In this document: one piece after another, positions 18,251 to 26,497 of the stretch | How positions within the stretch are numbered: the first letter of the stretch is position 1 | Layout of the letters: each line of letters begins with the position of its first letter | Assembly (NCBI GenBank): GCA_965603015.1 | Contig: CBFDBJ010000007.1 | Coordinates: 1 to 64,000 of the forward strand | Direction of reading: 5' to 3' | Length of the DNA stretch: 64,000 bases | From: JAUWTJ01 sp965603015 | GTDB lineage: Bacteria > Pseudomonadota > Alphaproteobacteria > M2410 | Program-made: the position numbers and the translations under genes | The notes under the pieces: model-generated | Databases searched by the model: none | What the model was told of the DNA's origin: nothing | The model's input: only the letters and a program-made list of their open reading frames with translations

Positions 18251-19492
18251 TTAAGCGTCGAGACCTTCGTATTTTTTGATTTCATTACGCGCGACAACCA
18301 TGCGGTGGACTTCATCCGGGCCATCAGCAAAGCGCAGCGTGCGCGCGCCGGTGTACATCGCGGCAAGCGGTGTCCACTGGGAGATCCCGGTGGCGCCGTG
18401 CAATTGAATGGCACGGTCAATAATGGTGCACACCATTTCCGGAATGATCGCCTTGATCTGCGAAATATGGGTGCGGGCTTCCTGGTTGCCAAGAACATCC
18501 ATCGCCTTGGCAGTCTTCAGAACCAGCATGCGAGCCATGTCAATCTCGTTGCGCGAACGGGCAACGACGTCAAAGTTACCACCGAGCTTGATGATTTCCT
18601 TGCCGAAGGCCTTGCGGGAGAGACCGCGTGTGATCATCAGCTCAATCGCCTTTTCAGCCTGACCGATGGAACGCATGCAGTGGTGGATTCTACCTGGGCC
18701 AAGCCGCCCCTGTGCCACTTCAAAGCCGCGCCCTTCACCCAGAATAACCATATCGCTGGACAGACGTGCCTTGTCATATTTGATGTGCATGTGGCCGTGC
18801 GGGGCGCCGTCATGACCAAAGACGTGCATGGGCCCGAGAACTTCGATGCCCGGGGTGTCCATTGGTACACAGAACATTGTGTGACGTCTGTGCTTTGACC
18901 CCTCAGGATCTGTACAGGCCATCAGGATTTGAACCTTGCACCGCGCGTCACCAGCTCCGGAGATGTAGAACTTTTCACCGGAGACAACGTAATCGTCGCC
19001 GTCCTTGACAGCCACAGTGTGGGTGATGTTGGCGGCATCGGACGAGGCCCGGTGCGGCTCGGTCATGGAATAGCAGGACCGGATCTTGCCATCAAGCAGC
19101 GGCTCAAGCCATTCCTGCTTGTGTTGCTCGGAACCATAACGCTCCAGCACTTCCATGTTGCCGGTGTCTGGCGCGGCGCAGTTGAACACTTCCGAAGACA
19201 TCGGGTTACGTCCCATTTGCTCGGCAAGATAGGCGTAGTCGAGGTTCGAAATTCCGTCGCCGTTCCACGTTGGCAGGAAGAAGTTCCAGAAGCCGGCGTC
19301 TTTGGCCTTGGCTTTCAATCCCTCAAGGATTTCGGTCTGGCGATCCGACAGTGCCCAGCGGTTTTCTTCATTGGGCGTTGCGAAAAACTCGTCCGAGACA
19401 GGGGCGATATATTTGGTAATAAAATCGCCAACCGCTGCCACGGTTGGTTTGAAGTCCTCTGAACACCTCAGATCGTGTAATGAATCATCCAT
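18251..19492 (-). CDS. Acyl-CoA dehydrogenase family protein
   Basis: 413 residues. Conserved blocks are GSEQHKQEWLEPLLDG, CYSMTEPHRASSDA (substrate and flavin binding), FYISGAGDARC, and the C-terminal ATGISQWTPLAAMYTGARTL with FADGPDEVHR. The last resembles the ACAD10/11 and FadE groups. The enzyme should oxidise acyl-CoA to enoyl-CoA with FAD and pass electrons to ETF. AAGGAGAGA stands before ATG 19490-19492. It is the third gene of a crotonase-SDR-dehydrogenase operon and is followed by a strong terminator, so the operon could carry three consecutive beta-oxidation-type steps. Confidence 0.9.
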   Translation of the reverse strand: MDDSLHDLRCSEDFKPTVAAVGDFITKYIAPVSDEFFATPNEENRWALSDRQTEILEGLKAKAKDAGFWNFFLPTWNGDGISNLDYAYLAEQMGRNPMSSEVFNCAAPDTGNMEVLERYGSEQHKQEWLEPLLDGKIRSCYSMTEPHRASSDAANITHTVAVKDGDDYVVSGEKFYISGAGDARCKVQILMACTDPEGSKHRRHTMFCVPMDTPGIEVLGPMHVFGHDGAPHGHMHIKYDKARLSSDMVILGEGRGFEVAQGRLGPGRIHHCMRSIGQAEKAIELMITRGLSRKAFGKEIIKLGGNFDVVARSRNEIDMARMLVLKTAKAMDVLGNQEARTHISQIKAIIPEMVCTIIDRAIQLHGATGISQWTPLAAMYTGARTLRFADGPDEVHRMVVARNEIKKYEGLDA

Positions 19493-19521
19493 TGATCTCT
19501 CCTTGTTATTGGTTGTTCTTT

Positions 19522-20343
19522 TTATTGTTGTTGTGATTTCGTACTCTGTTGAAACCTTGCTTTCAGGCGCTGCATGCCGCCGATCCAGCGATCATAGTCT
19601 GACGTCTTGCGCTGCATGTAAACCAGCACTTCCTCATGGGGCAGGATCATGAACTTTTCCTCATCCATTGCCTTGAGGACGCTGTCGGCGACCTGGTCCA
19701 CGGTGGCAATCCCATCGCCGCCCTGCACACCGCCCTCATCACCGGCATTGGCTATCATACGGGTTGCGACCGCCTGAGGACACAGCACCGAAACCTTGAT
19801 ACCCTGGCCGCCGTGCTCAATCGCAACACTTTCAGCAAAGCCGACGGCGGCATGTTTGGTTGTTCCGTAAACGGAGCTGCCGATCTGATTGAGCACACCG
19901 GCGGCAGAGGCCGTCGAGGCAATATAGCCTTCGCCACGCGCCACCATGCCAGGCAGGACCTGACGTGCCGCATAGACATGGGCCATGACGTTGATATTCC
20001 AGCAGCGCTGCCAGACATCAGACGTGGCACCAGGTCCGGCAATGCCGCCCTCGCCATCGGCCGAGCCGACGCCGGCGTTGGAAAACATGACGTCGATGCG
20101 TCCGTATTTTTTCTCGATGTCCTGAAGGATGCCGGTGAGCTGGGCTTCATTGGCCACGTCGCAGCCAAAGGCCTCGGCTTTTGTTGTGGTGGAAATGTCT
20201 GCCGCGACCCGCTCGGCATTGTCTTGCTCCAGATCGAGAACGATGACGGCTTCCGCGCCTTCGGCTGCAAAGCGGCGGCACAGCGCCTCGCCGATGCCAT
20301 TTGCCCCGCCGGTTACGACGGCAATCTTGCCTGCAAGCTTCAT
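19522..20343 (-). CDS. SDR family NAD(P)-dependent oxidoreductase
   Basis: 273 residues with a classical Rossmann fold. The cofactor loop TGGANGIGEALC is near residue 11, NAGVG follows about 80 residues later, and the catalytic YGTTK tetrad pair is present with the preceding serine in GSSV. Asp in VLDLEQDN after strand 2 favours NAD over NADP. AGAGGAAAC precedes the ATG. It lies 29 bases upstream of the acyl-CoA dehydrogenase and 74 bases downstream of a crotonase, so it may be a 3-hydroxyacyl-CoA dehydrogenase of the same pathway. Confidence 0.88.
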   Translation of the reverse strand: MKLAGKIAVVTGGANGIGEALCRRFAAEGAEAVIVLDLEQDNAERVAADISTTTKAEAFGCDVANEAQLTGILQDIEKKYGRIDVMFSNAGVGSADGEGGIAGPGATSDVWQRCWNINVMAHVYAARQVLPGMVARGEGYIASTASAAGVLNQIGSSVYGTTKHAAVGFAESVAIEHGGQGIKVSVLCPQAVATRMIANAGDEGGVQGGDGIATVDQVADSVLKAMDEEKFMILPHEEVLVYMQRKTSDYDRWIGGMQRLKARFQQSTKSQQQ

Positions 20344-20417
20344 CTCGCGTTTCCTCTGCCCCGGCTTTTGCCGCTTTTCTTGTTATTTTGAGGCGATATT
20401 AGCGAGCTTTCCCGGAT

Positions 20418-21212
20418 TTAGCGACCCCTGAATTCCGGCTCGCGCTTTTCGAGGAAGGCGGCAATGCCCTCCTGCAGATCCTCTGTTTTTGAGGTCAGAA
20501 GGTTCTGATCAACATCCATGTGCATGGTCGCAGCATCAAAGGCCTGGGCGACAGCGTTGACGCTTTCCTTGATCATTTGTACCGCGATGGGCGGCCTTGC
20601 AGCGTACTCTGCAGCCATCTCGCAAGCCCGGTCCATCAACCTGCCGCGCGGCACAACCTCGTCGAGGAAACCCCACTCGAGCAGGGTTGCGGCGGGCTCA
20701 AGATTGCCCAGCATGATCATGCGCTTGGCGCGAGCAGGTCCGATCAGATGGACACACCCTGGCAAGGCGCCCCACATCAGGTTCATGCCGCGCTGAACTT
20801 CCGGGTAGCCGATTTTGCAATCGTCGGACCCGATGCGAAAATCACAGGCGACGGGAATGCAGCAACCGCCGCCAGCGCCCGCGCCATGGACGGCAGCGAT
20901 GGTGACCTGTTTCATCTCGGAGATCGCCCGGATCATGCGGCCGCCAAGGCCGGACTGGCGGCGGGCCATCAGGAGCGAGGGTGGAGCCGCATTGGCGGCC
21001 TGGCGGGCCTGAAGATCAGCCCCGGCGCAAAAATGCTTGCCGCGCCCGGCGAAGATGACAACACGGGTCTCCTCGTCGCCCAGGAACGAACGCGCTGCCG
21101 CCTCGATCTCTGTCATGACCTCGGGGCTGAGCGCATTGAGGCGCTCGGGGCGATTGAGCCAGAACGTTGCGATGTGGCCCGAGCGTTCAATTTCAACGTA
21201 TTTGTAATTCAC
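20418..21212 (-). CDS. Enoyl-CoA hydratase/isomerase family protein
   Basis: 264 residues with crotonase motifs HFCAGADLQA and HGAGAGGGCCIPVACDFRI. The residue at the hydratase Glu144 position is Cys (GGGCC), while the Glu164 equivalent is kept (GYPEVQ). That pattern is more like an isomerase or a specialised hydratase. The start is GTG at 21210-21212 behind a strong GGAGGA. It is the first gene of a three-gene operon with an SDR and an acyl-CoA dehydrogenase that ends at the terminator near 18.2 kb. The substrate is not known. Confidence 0.87.
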   Translation of the reverse strand: MNYKYVEIERSGHIATFWLNRPERLNALSPEVMTEIEAAARSFLGDEETRVVIFAGRGKHFCAGADLQARQAANAAPPSLLMARRQSGLGGRMIRAISEMKQVTIAAVHGAGAGGGCCIPVACDFRIGSDDCKIGYPEVQRGMNLMWGALPGCVHLIGPARAKRMIMLGNLEPAATLLEWGFLDEVVPRGRLMDRACEMAAEYAARPPIAVQMIKESVNAVAQAFDAATMHMDVDQNLLTSKTEDLQEGIAAFLEKREPEFRGR

Positions 21213-21263
21213 GAGAGATCCTCCGGGGTTTTACTCATGACTTTGTAGAGCACCTGCAACCCA

Positions 21264-21297
21264 CAAAAAAAGGGACGACCCGAAGATCGCCCCTTTC
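21264..21297 (-). terminator. Rho-independent terminator after the TonB-dependent receptor gene
   Basis: On the minus strand AAAGGGGCGA pairs with TCGTCCCTTT (one mismatch) around a short loop containing TTCG, and a run of seven T follows. It begins 19 bases after the receptor stop. Confidence 0.85.
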
Positions 21298-21315
21298 GTC
21301 ATTCATTTCAAGTTC

Positions 21316-24183
21316 CTAGTAGAACGTGTGCGTTACAGAGAGCTTGAACATCCGGCCAAACGCGCTGTGCGTGAATGGGTCGTAGTTCAGGTCGCCTGAT
21401 GCAAACGGAGGATCTTCATCTGTTGCATTAAACACCGAGAATGACAGCTTTGTCTGGTCGGTCCACCGGTAATTGTAGTGGAAGTCGTGAGTCGTCATGC
21501 TGCCGATCGACTTGAATGCAGGCTTTGGAGCATTTGCATCGGTGTAATCATCGACATAACGCAGGGCATAGCGCAGGTTGTGCTGCCCCCTGTCGTATGT
21601 TGCAAAGAGCGTTGCCTTCAACTGTGGCAATGGCGTGAATGGATTGGCCTCGTTGAGGAAGCCAACAAAGTCACCACCAGGTGCCAGTGTGACACCGGCA
21701 ACATCCTTGAAGTCGTCAGATACATACTCGATTGTGTGTGTACCTTCAAATCCAAGGATCAGATTGGCATTTTCCAGTTCGATATCGAACTGGCCCTGGA
21801 AGTCAATCCCGGATGTTTCAACATCACCGGCATTGTACCAGCTGACATCGATCCGTTCGAGACCACTCGCTACAACACCCGTCGGGAAGATATGAGCCCG
21901 CAAGGCATCGCAGGTTGGTGTTGCTGGATCCGGATCAGCACAACCATTGGCGATATAGGCATTCACAATCTGGTTATGATTTTCGACACCAATCCGATCT
22001 TCAAAATCGAAGCTCCACCAGTCAATCGAACCGGAGAAGGAACCGAGATCAAAGAGAACACCGACGTTCAAAGCAATCGCTTTTTCAGCCTGAAGGTCTG
22101 GATTACCAACCGTATCAACAGCCTTAAACGCAGTTGCCGCACCGATGTACTGAAGTGCCGTTCCGCGTCCAGTAAGAGTTGCCATAGACGGTCCACGGAA
22201 CGTCGACGATGCAGAGGCGCGAAGGGCCAGAGCATCGCTCATTTGCCAGTGAACAGCAATCTTCGGATCGGTGGTTGAACCGGTATCCCCGCCATAATCT
22301 TCATAGCGAAGAGCAAGCTGCATATCGAGTGTATCAGTGATCGGCAACGCCAATTCACCAAACAGACCCCATACAGTCCGGTCGTCTGATTCAGGATCTG
22401 AACCAGCAAGGAAGGCAAACATACCTGTTTCAGAACCGGTACAATCAAGGCTCGCAACATTACCGAGCACGACTGATTGCGGATCGTTCCACGGACACGG
22501 GTTCAGCTGCAGGTTATTGACGGCGGACGGCGAGGAAGAAAATTCTTCCTGACGGAACTGCCCACCAAGGGCCCACGCAGCTTCACCACCGCCGAACTGC
22601 CATCCTGTCATGCCGGAAAATACAGCATCAAGAACAAGCAATTCATTATCAGTGGCGGTACTCAATGTATCAACCAGCCAGTCCAGCATCTCCGGAGAGT
22701 TAGCCAGAGCAGGATCAAACTGCGGGTTGACGAAACCAGTGAGCGGTGAAACCGCAATCGCGTTCGAGAACGGATTGTACCACTCACAGGCACCAACGCC
22801 CGGGACTCCCGTAGCAGGATCACAACCTGCACCGCCAAGACCGTCAAGCGCGAAAGCCATGCGCTCAACATACATGTCGTCACCACGGGTCACCCGCTCA
22901 CGCTTCGACCATGTGAGAGACACGTCGTAATCAACGGAGTCGTTGTACATCGTACCATCAAGACCCATAACGAAACGGGTTTGATCGGTTTCCCGACTGC
23001 CCGATTCAGGCTTGCCATCAAGACCGGCGACACCGGCCATACGGCTCCATGAGTAAACCGGCTGAACGCCACCCGCCCAGGTTGCCCCAAATGTCGGGTT
23101 ATCAGCATACAGCGCAATAAGACCCGGGTGAGTCAGACCCACGATCCGGTCCGGTCCAAGCAGAGATTGTGGCGGATAAGACGGTGATGTCTTCCACTCG
23201 GGCATATCCATCTTGGAGTAGGCAGCTTCCATGTAGAAATTGCCGCCATTTTCAAGCTGAACATTGAAATCTGCAAAGATGCTCCAGGTTTCCTCTTCTT
23301 CAATCAGATTGTCGAATTGTGTGTACTGGAACCGGCAGAGCCATCCATAGCCATCAACTTCACCGCCAAGATTGTTACACTGCGGATCCGGTGTCCAACG
23401 CGGATAAACACCTGGCACAAGCCAGAAGTCAGCAGGATCAGTCGGGATTACAGACCCCGGATTACCAATCGACGACCAACCACCTTCCGGCGTATCGGCA
23501 AAGGACTGAATAGCCCAGTCACGATCTTTTACCTGAAGTTCACTCCGGCGTTTGAACTCGCCCGAAATCACCAGGTTCATGTTATCTTTTTCCCAGCCCC
23601 AAATGGCGCCAAAATCGCTGTCACCGCTTGATCCGTCAATAAACTGATGGGAAGCGCTGGCTTCGAGGCCCACAAAATCACTGCGGGTGATGAAGTTGAC
23701 AACACCGCCGATGGCGTCAGAGCCATAAGTTGCAGCGGCACCGTCTTTCAAGACTTCAACGCGGCCAATGGCCACCGACGGAATAAAGTTAATGTCAACG
23801 CCTTGATAATTTGTCGGAACATGACGGCGACCGTTGATCAAAACCAGAGTCCGGGCGGCACCAAGACCACGCAAGTTGACAGAAGCTGTACCTTCATTGC
23901 CCTGACCGCCGGTCACAAACTGGTTGGTTTCCCCGATGTTCCCGGAGGACACACCAAGGTTACGAACCATTTCGATCAGCGTTGGACTTCCCAACTCTTC
24001 AAGATCTGCACGCCGGAGCACATCAACCGGCAATTCAGCATTTTCTGCGGTTCCCCGGATATGGGAACCGGTGACGATGATTTCTTCCACATCGTCCTGG
24101 GCCATCGCACTATACGACAGCAGCCCGGTCGGGGCCGCTGTAGCAAGCGCTACTGCCATTAGTAGTTTTCTTTTGAGTTTCAT
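21316..24183 (-). CDS. TonB-dependent outer-membrane receptor
   Basis: 955 residues. The signal peptide MKLKRKLLMAVALATAAPTG ends near SAMAQ, followed by the TonB-box-like DVEEIIVTGSHIRG. A plug domain (NLRGLGAARTLVLINGRRH) and a 22-strand barrel follow, with the terminal strand ending in Phe-Tyr (FKLSVTHTFY). It takes up a large or scarce nutrient using TonB energy. No siderophore, vitamin or glycan genes are adjacent; the neighbours are acyl-CoA genes, so a lipid-like or terpenoid ligand is only a guess. ATG 24181-24183 was chosen because GAGGG precedes it and the signal peptide then starts at Met; the longer frame adds 39 residues without a purine-rich site. Confidence 0.92.
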   Translation of the reverse strand: MKLKRKLLMAVALATAAPTGLLSYSAMAQDDVEEIIVTGSHIRGTAENAELPVDVLRRADLEELGSPTLIEMVRNLGVSSGNIGETNQFVTGGQGNEGTASVNLRGLGAARTLVLINGRRHVPTNYQGVDINFIPSVAIGRVEVLKDGAAATYGSDAIGGVVNFITRSDFVGLEASASHQFIDGSSGDSDFGAIWGWEKDNMNLVISGEFKRRSELQVKDRDWAIQSFADTPEGGWSSIGNPGSVIPTDPADFWLVPGVYPRWTPDPQCNNLGGEVDGYGWLCRFQYTQFDNLIEEEETWSIFADFNVQLENGGNFYMEAAYSKMDMPEWKTSPSYPPQSLLGPDRIVGLTHPGLIALYADNPTFGATWAGGVQPVYSWSRMAGVAGLDGKPESGSRETDQTRFVMGLDGTMYNDSVDYDVSLTWSKRERVTRGDDMYVERMAFALDGLGGAGCDPATGVPGVGACEWYNPFSNAIAVSPLTGFVNPQFDPALANSPEMLDWLVDTLSTATDNELLVLDAVFSGMTGWQFGGGEAAWALGGQFRQEEFSSSPSAVNNLQLNPCPWNDPQSVVLGNVASLDCTGSETGMFAFLAGSDPESDDRTVWGLFGELALPITDTLDMQLALRYEDYGGDTGSTTDPKIAVHWQMSDALALRASASSTFRGPSMATLTGRGTALQYIGAATAFKAVDTVGNPDLQAEKAIALNVGVLFDLGSFSGSIDWWSFDFEDRIGVENHNQIVNAYIANGCADPDPATPTCDALRAHIFPTGVVASGLERIDVSWYNAGDVETSGIDFQGQFDIELENANLILGFEGTHTIEYVSDDFKDVAGVTLAPGGDFVGFLNEANPFTPLPQLKATLFATYDRGQHNLRYALRYVDDYTDANAPKPAFKSIGSMTTHDFHYNYRWTDQTKLSFSVFNATDEDPPFASGDLNYDPFTHSAFGRMFKLSVTHTFY

Positions 24184-24596
24184 CGATATTTTCCCTCTCT
24201 TCGACGAATTATTTGAGGACCAGACACTCGCCGCGTCGTTCAACAACAGCTTGGCTGCTCCCCTCTTTAGATCAGATTGCGGTTTCTTGCGGTTCGGCAA
24301 CGTCGCCCCTTCAATAATCGCTACACAAATGTAGCGCAGCCATATTGACGACCAAAAACCCGCAAATTCTGTCTTGTTAAGGCTAACTGATTTGACTTGC
24401 CACGCAAAAGTAAATGAGAGGCTCGCGGGAAAATTCCCAAAAACGTGACCTTTAGGACACGATTCTGAACCGAAACGGCTGCACTTTCAACTCATCCGAG
24501 TCAGTCAAAACCAGGGCGTGTACGCCGTTATGAAAACACGCCTCAAGACGCGGGTGAGACGTTGATGGAACCGCAGGATCAGGATAGGTATGCCCC
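24184..24596. other. Intergenic region, 413 bases, divergent promoters
   Basis: This stretch separates the TonB receptor (minus) from the FkbM methyltransferase (plus) and must hold both promoters. It is more AT-rich than the flanking genes around 24.3-24.45 kb. A 6-bp perfect dyad lies at 24320-24335. A 48-codon minus-strand frame at 24452-24598 begins on the complement of the FkbM start; it has no supporting features and was not called. Confidence 0.5.
24320..24335. promoter_or_regulatory. Possible operator upstream of the TonB-dependent receptor
   Basis: A perfect dyad, GCTACA-CAAA-TGTAGC, lies 137 bases before the receptor start in an AT-rich stretch. Size and symmetry fit a dimeric regulator site. 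No regulator is identified nearby, so this is suggestive only. Confidence 0.3.
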
Positions 24597-25451
24597 ATGA
24601 CTGAACATGATATTGACAGCGCCCCGTTTGGCACCTGCCGCCCTGACGCGCGACTCACCCGCAAGATAGAGTGGGCGCGGCGGGCCAGCTTTTCGCGCGG
24701 GCTTTACCTTGTGTCTTCACTGATGCGCAAGCTGGCGCTGCGGACGATCGGCGGCAGCCGGGTCGACTATGAGTTTCGCGGCATGAAGGTCCGGTTCAGG
24801 CCAAACGGTAACACGGCGGAGAAGCGGGCCCTGCTCAATCCCTCCCGATTTGACCAAACGGAGCTTGCCTTCATTGAGTCCAGGCTTCCCCTCGGTGGTG
24901 TCTTTCTGGATATTGGCGCCAATGTCGGCCTCTACTCTCTTGTTGCGGCAAAGACCGCGGGACCGACGGGCCGCGTCCTTGCCTTTGAGGCAAACCCCCC
25001 TGTGATGGAGCGCCTTGCGTTTAACGTCGCCAGCAATCCGCAAGAAGAGACCGGCCTTGCGAGGATTGATCTGATTGGCAAGGCCATAACCGGTGAAAAC
25101 GGCCCGGTCACCTTTGCGCCACCCGTGGGGAACCTTGGCGAAGGACGGGTGCTGGACGACGGGGAACAACAATCCGGCAGCTTCACGGTCGAAGGCATTC
25201 GCCTGGAAGATTGCCTGGCGGCACACGGCGTCACTCATGCGGACATTATGAAGATTGATATAGAGGGTCATGAACTGCAGGCGCTCGAGCCTTTTCTGAC
25301 AAAGGCCCCCGTGTCACTGCATCCGAGCTTCATGATTGTTGAACGCGGCAGCGAGGACCACTGGCAGCCGCTCGCCGCGCTCTTCCGCCAGGCAGGATAT
25401 GAACCCCACACATCCTGCCATATGAATGAAATCTGGCAGAAAACAGGATAG
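24597..25451 (+). CDS. FkbM family methyltransferase
   Basis: 284 residues. SAM-binding motif I is FLDIGANVGLYS at about residues 103-114, followed by LAFEANPPVMERL (motif II acidic residue) and DIMKIDIEGHELQAL, the FkbM hallmark. Members O-methylate sugars, polyketides or glycans. AGGATAGG lies about seven bases before ATG 24597. The 40-residue basic N-terminus precedes the core and might include a surplus start; ATG 24723 is an alternative. It stands alone between the TonB receptor and cysD, and no glycosyltransferase is nearby to reveal its target. Confidence 0.87.
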   Translation: MTEHDIDSAPFGTCRPDARLTRKIEWARRASFSRGLYLVSSLMRKLALRTIGGSRVDYEFRGMKVRFRPNGNTAEKRALLNPSRFDQTELAFIESRLPLGGVFLDIGANVGLYSLVAAKTAGPTGRVLAFEANPPVMERLAFNVASNPQEETGLARIDLIGKAITGENGPVTFAPPVGNLGEGRVLDDGEQQSGSFTVEGIRLEDCLAAHGVTHADIMKIDIEGHELQALEPFLTKAPVSLHPSFMIVERGSEDHWQPLAALFRQAGYEPHTSCHMNEIWQKTG

Positions 25452-25528
25452 ACAACCTATTTGCACACCTCGTAAATGTGATATAATATATTTTCCATGA
25501 ATTATGTGGTTAATTGACGTTCAACCCT

Positions 25529-25557
25529 TTGACAGTATGCTTTGTCGCTTCTATATG
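25529..25557 (+). promoter_or_regulatory. Sigma-70-like promoter of cysD-cysNC
   Basis: A perfect -35 TTGACA at 25529-25534, a 17-base spacer and a -10-like TATATG at 25552-25557. The expected transcription start is about 30 bases before the cysD ATG at 25595. No other gene could use it in this orientation. Confidence 0.65.
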
Positions 25558-25594
25558 AAGCCCAACAGTATTCCTTACGCGGTAGCAGTCTTTC

Positions 25595-26497
25595 ATGAAA
25601 AACCTCACACATCTGCAGCGCCTTGAAGCGGAAAGCATCCACATCATGCGCGAGGTCGCATCGGAGTGTGAAAATCCGGTGATGCTCTATTCCGTCGGCA
25701 AGGACAGCGCGGTGATGCTGCATCTGGCGATGAAAGCGTTCTATCCGTCCAAACCGCCGTTCCCTTTGATGCATGTGGACACCACGTGGAAGTTTGGCGA
25801 AATGATCCAGTTCCGCGACCGGATGGCGGCAGACCTCGGACTTGATCTGATCGTGCACATCAATCAGGACGGCGTGGACAAGGGCATTGGCCCGTTCAGC
25901 CATGGCAGCCAGATCCACACTGACACAATGAAGACCGAAGGGCTGAAGCAGGCGCTCGACAAATACGGCTTTGATGCAGCCTTTGGCGGCGCGCGGCGCG
26001 ACGAGGAAAAATCTCGCGCCAAGGAGCGTATCTTTTCGTTTCGCTCCGAAAACCATCGCTGGGATCCCAAGACGCAGCGCCCGGAGCTTTGGAACCTCTA
26101 TAACAGCCGTATCCACAAGGGCGAGAGCATGCGGGTCTTTCCCTTGTCCAACTGGACCGAGCTCGACATCTGGCAATATATTTACCTGGAAGAAATCCCG
26201 ATCGTGCCGCTCTACCTGGCCAAGATGCGCCCGGTGGTGGAGCGCGACGGCACGCTGATCATGGTCGATGATGACCGGATGCCTCTGGAGCCTGGCGAGA
26301 CGCCCGAGATGAAAATGGTGCGGTTCCGGACGCTGGGCTGTTATCCGCTGACCGGCGCGGTTGAATCAAGCGCCGACACCCTGCCCGCCATTATTCAGGA
26401 AATGCTGCTGACCAAAACATCGGAACGCCAGGGCCGGGTGATTGACCACGACAGCGCGGCCTCGATGGAAAAGAAAAAGCAGGAGGGCTACTTCTAA
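25595..26497 (+). CDS. cysD: Sulfate adenylyltransferase subunit 2
   Basis: 300 residues, the standard length. The PP-loop motif SVGKDS is at residues 33-38, and FGGARRDEEKSRAKERIFSF and the C-terminal RFRTLGCYPLTGAV are typical of CysD. With CysN it makes APS from sulfate and ATP, the first step of assimilatory sulfate reduction and of PAPS supply for sulfotransferases. The stop TAA overlaps the cysNC ATG by one base (TAATG), so translation is coupled. A good promoter lies just upstream. Confidence 0.96.
   Translation: MKNLTHLQRLEAESIHIMREVASECENPVMLYSVGKDSAVMLHLAMKAFYPSKPPFPLMHVDTTWKFGEMIQFRDRMAADLGLDLIVHINQDGVDKGIGPFSHGSQIHTDTMKTEGLKQALDKYGFDAAFGGARRDEEKSRAKERIFSFRSENHRWDPKTQRPELWNLYNSRIHKGESMRVFPLSNWTELDIWQYIYLEEIPIVPLYLAKMRPVVERDGTLIMVDDDRMPLEPGETPEMKMVRFRTLGCYPLTGAVESSADTLPAIIQEMLLTKTSERQGRVIDHDSAASMEKKKQEGYF

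Noticed and set aside
24452..24598. A 48-codon minus-strand frame beginning opposite the FkbM start
   Set aside because: It has no domain or good context. Starting exactly on the complement of another gene's ATG looks like coincidence.
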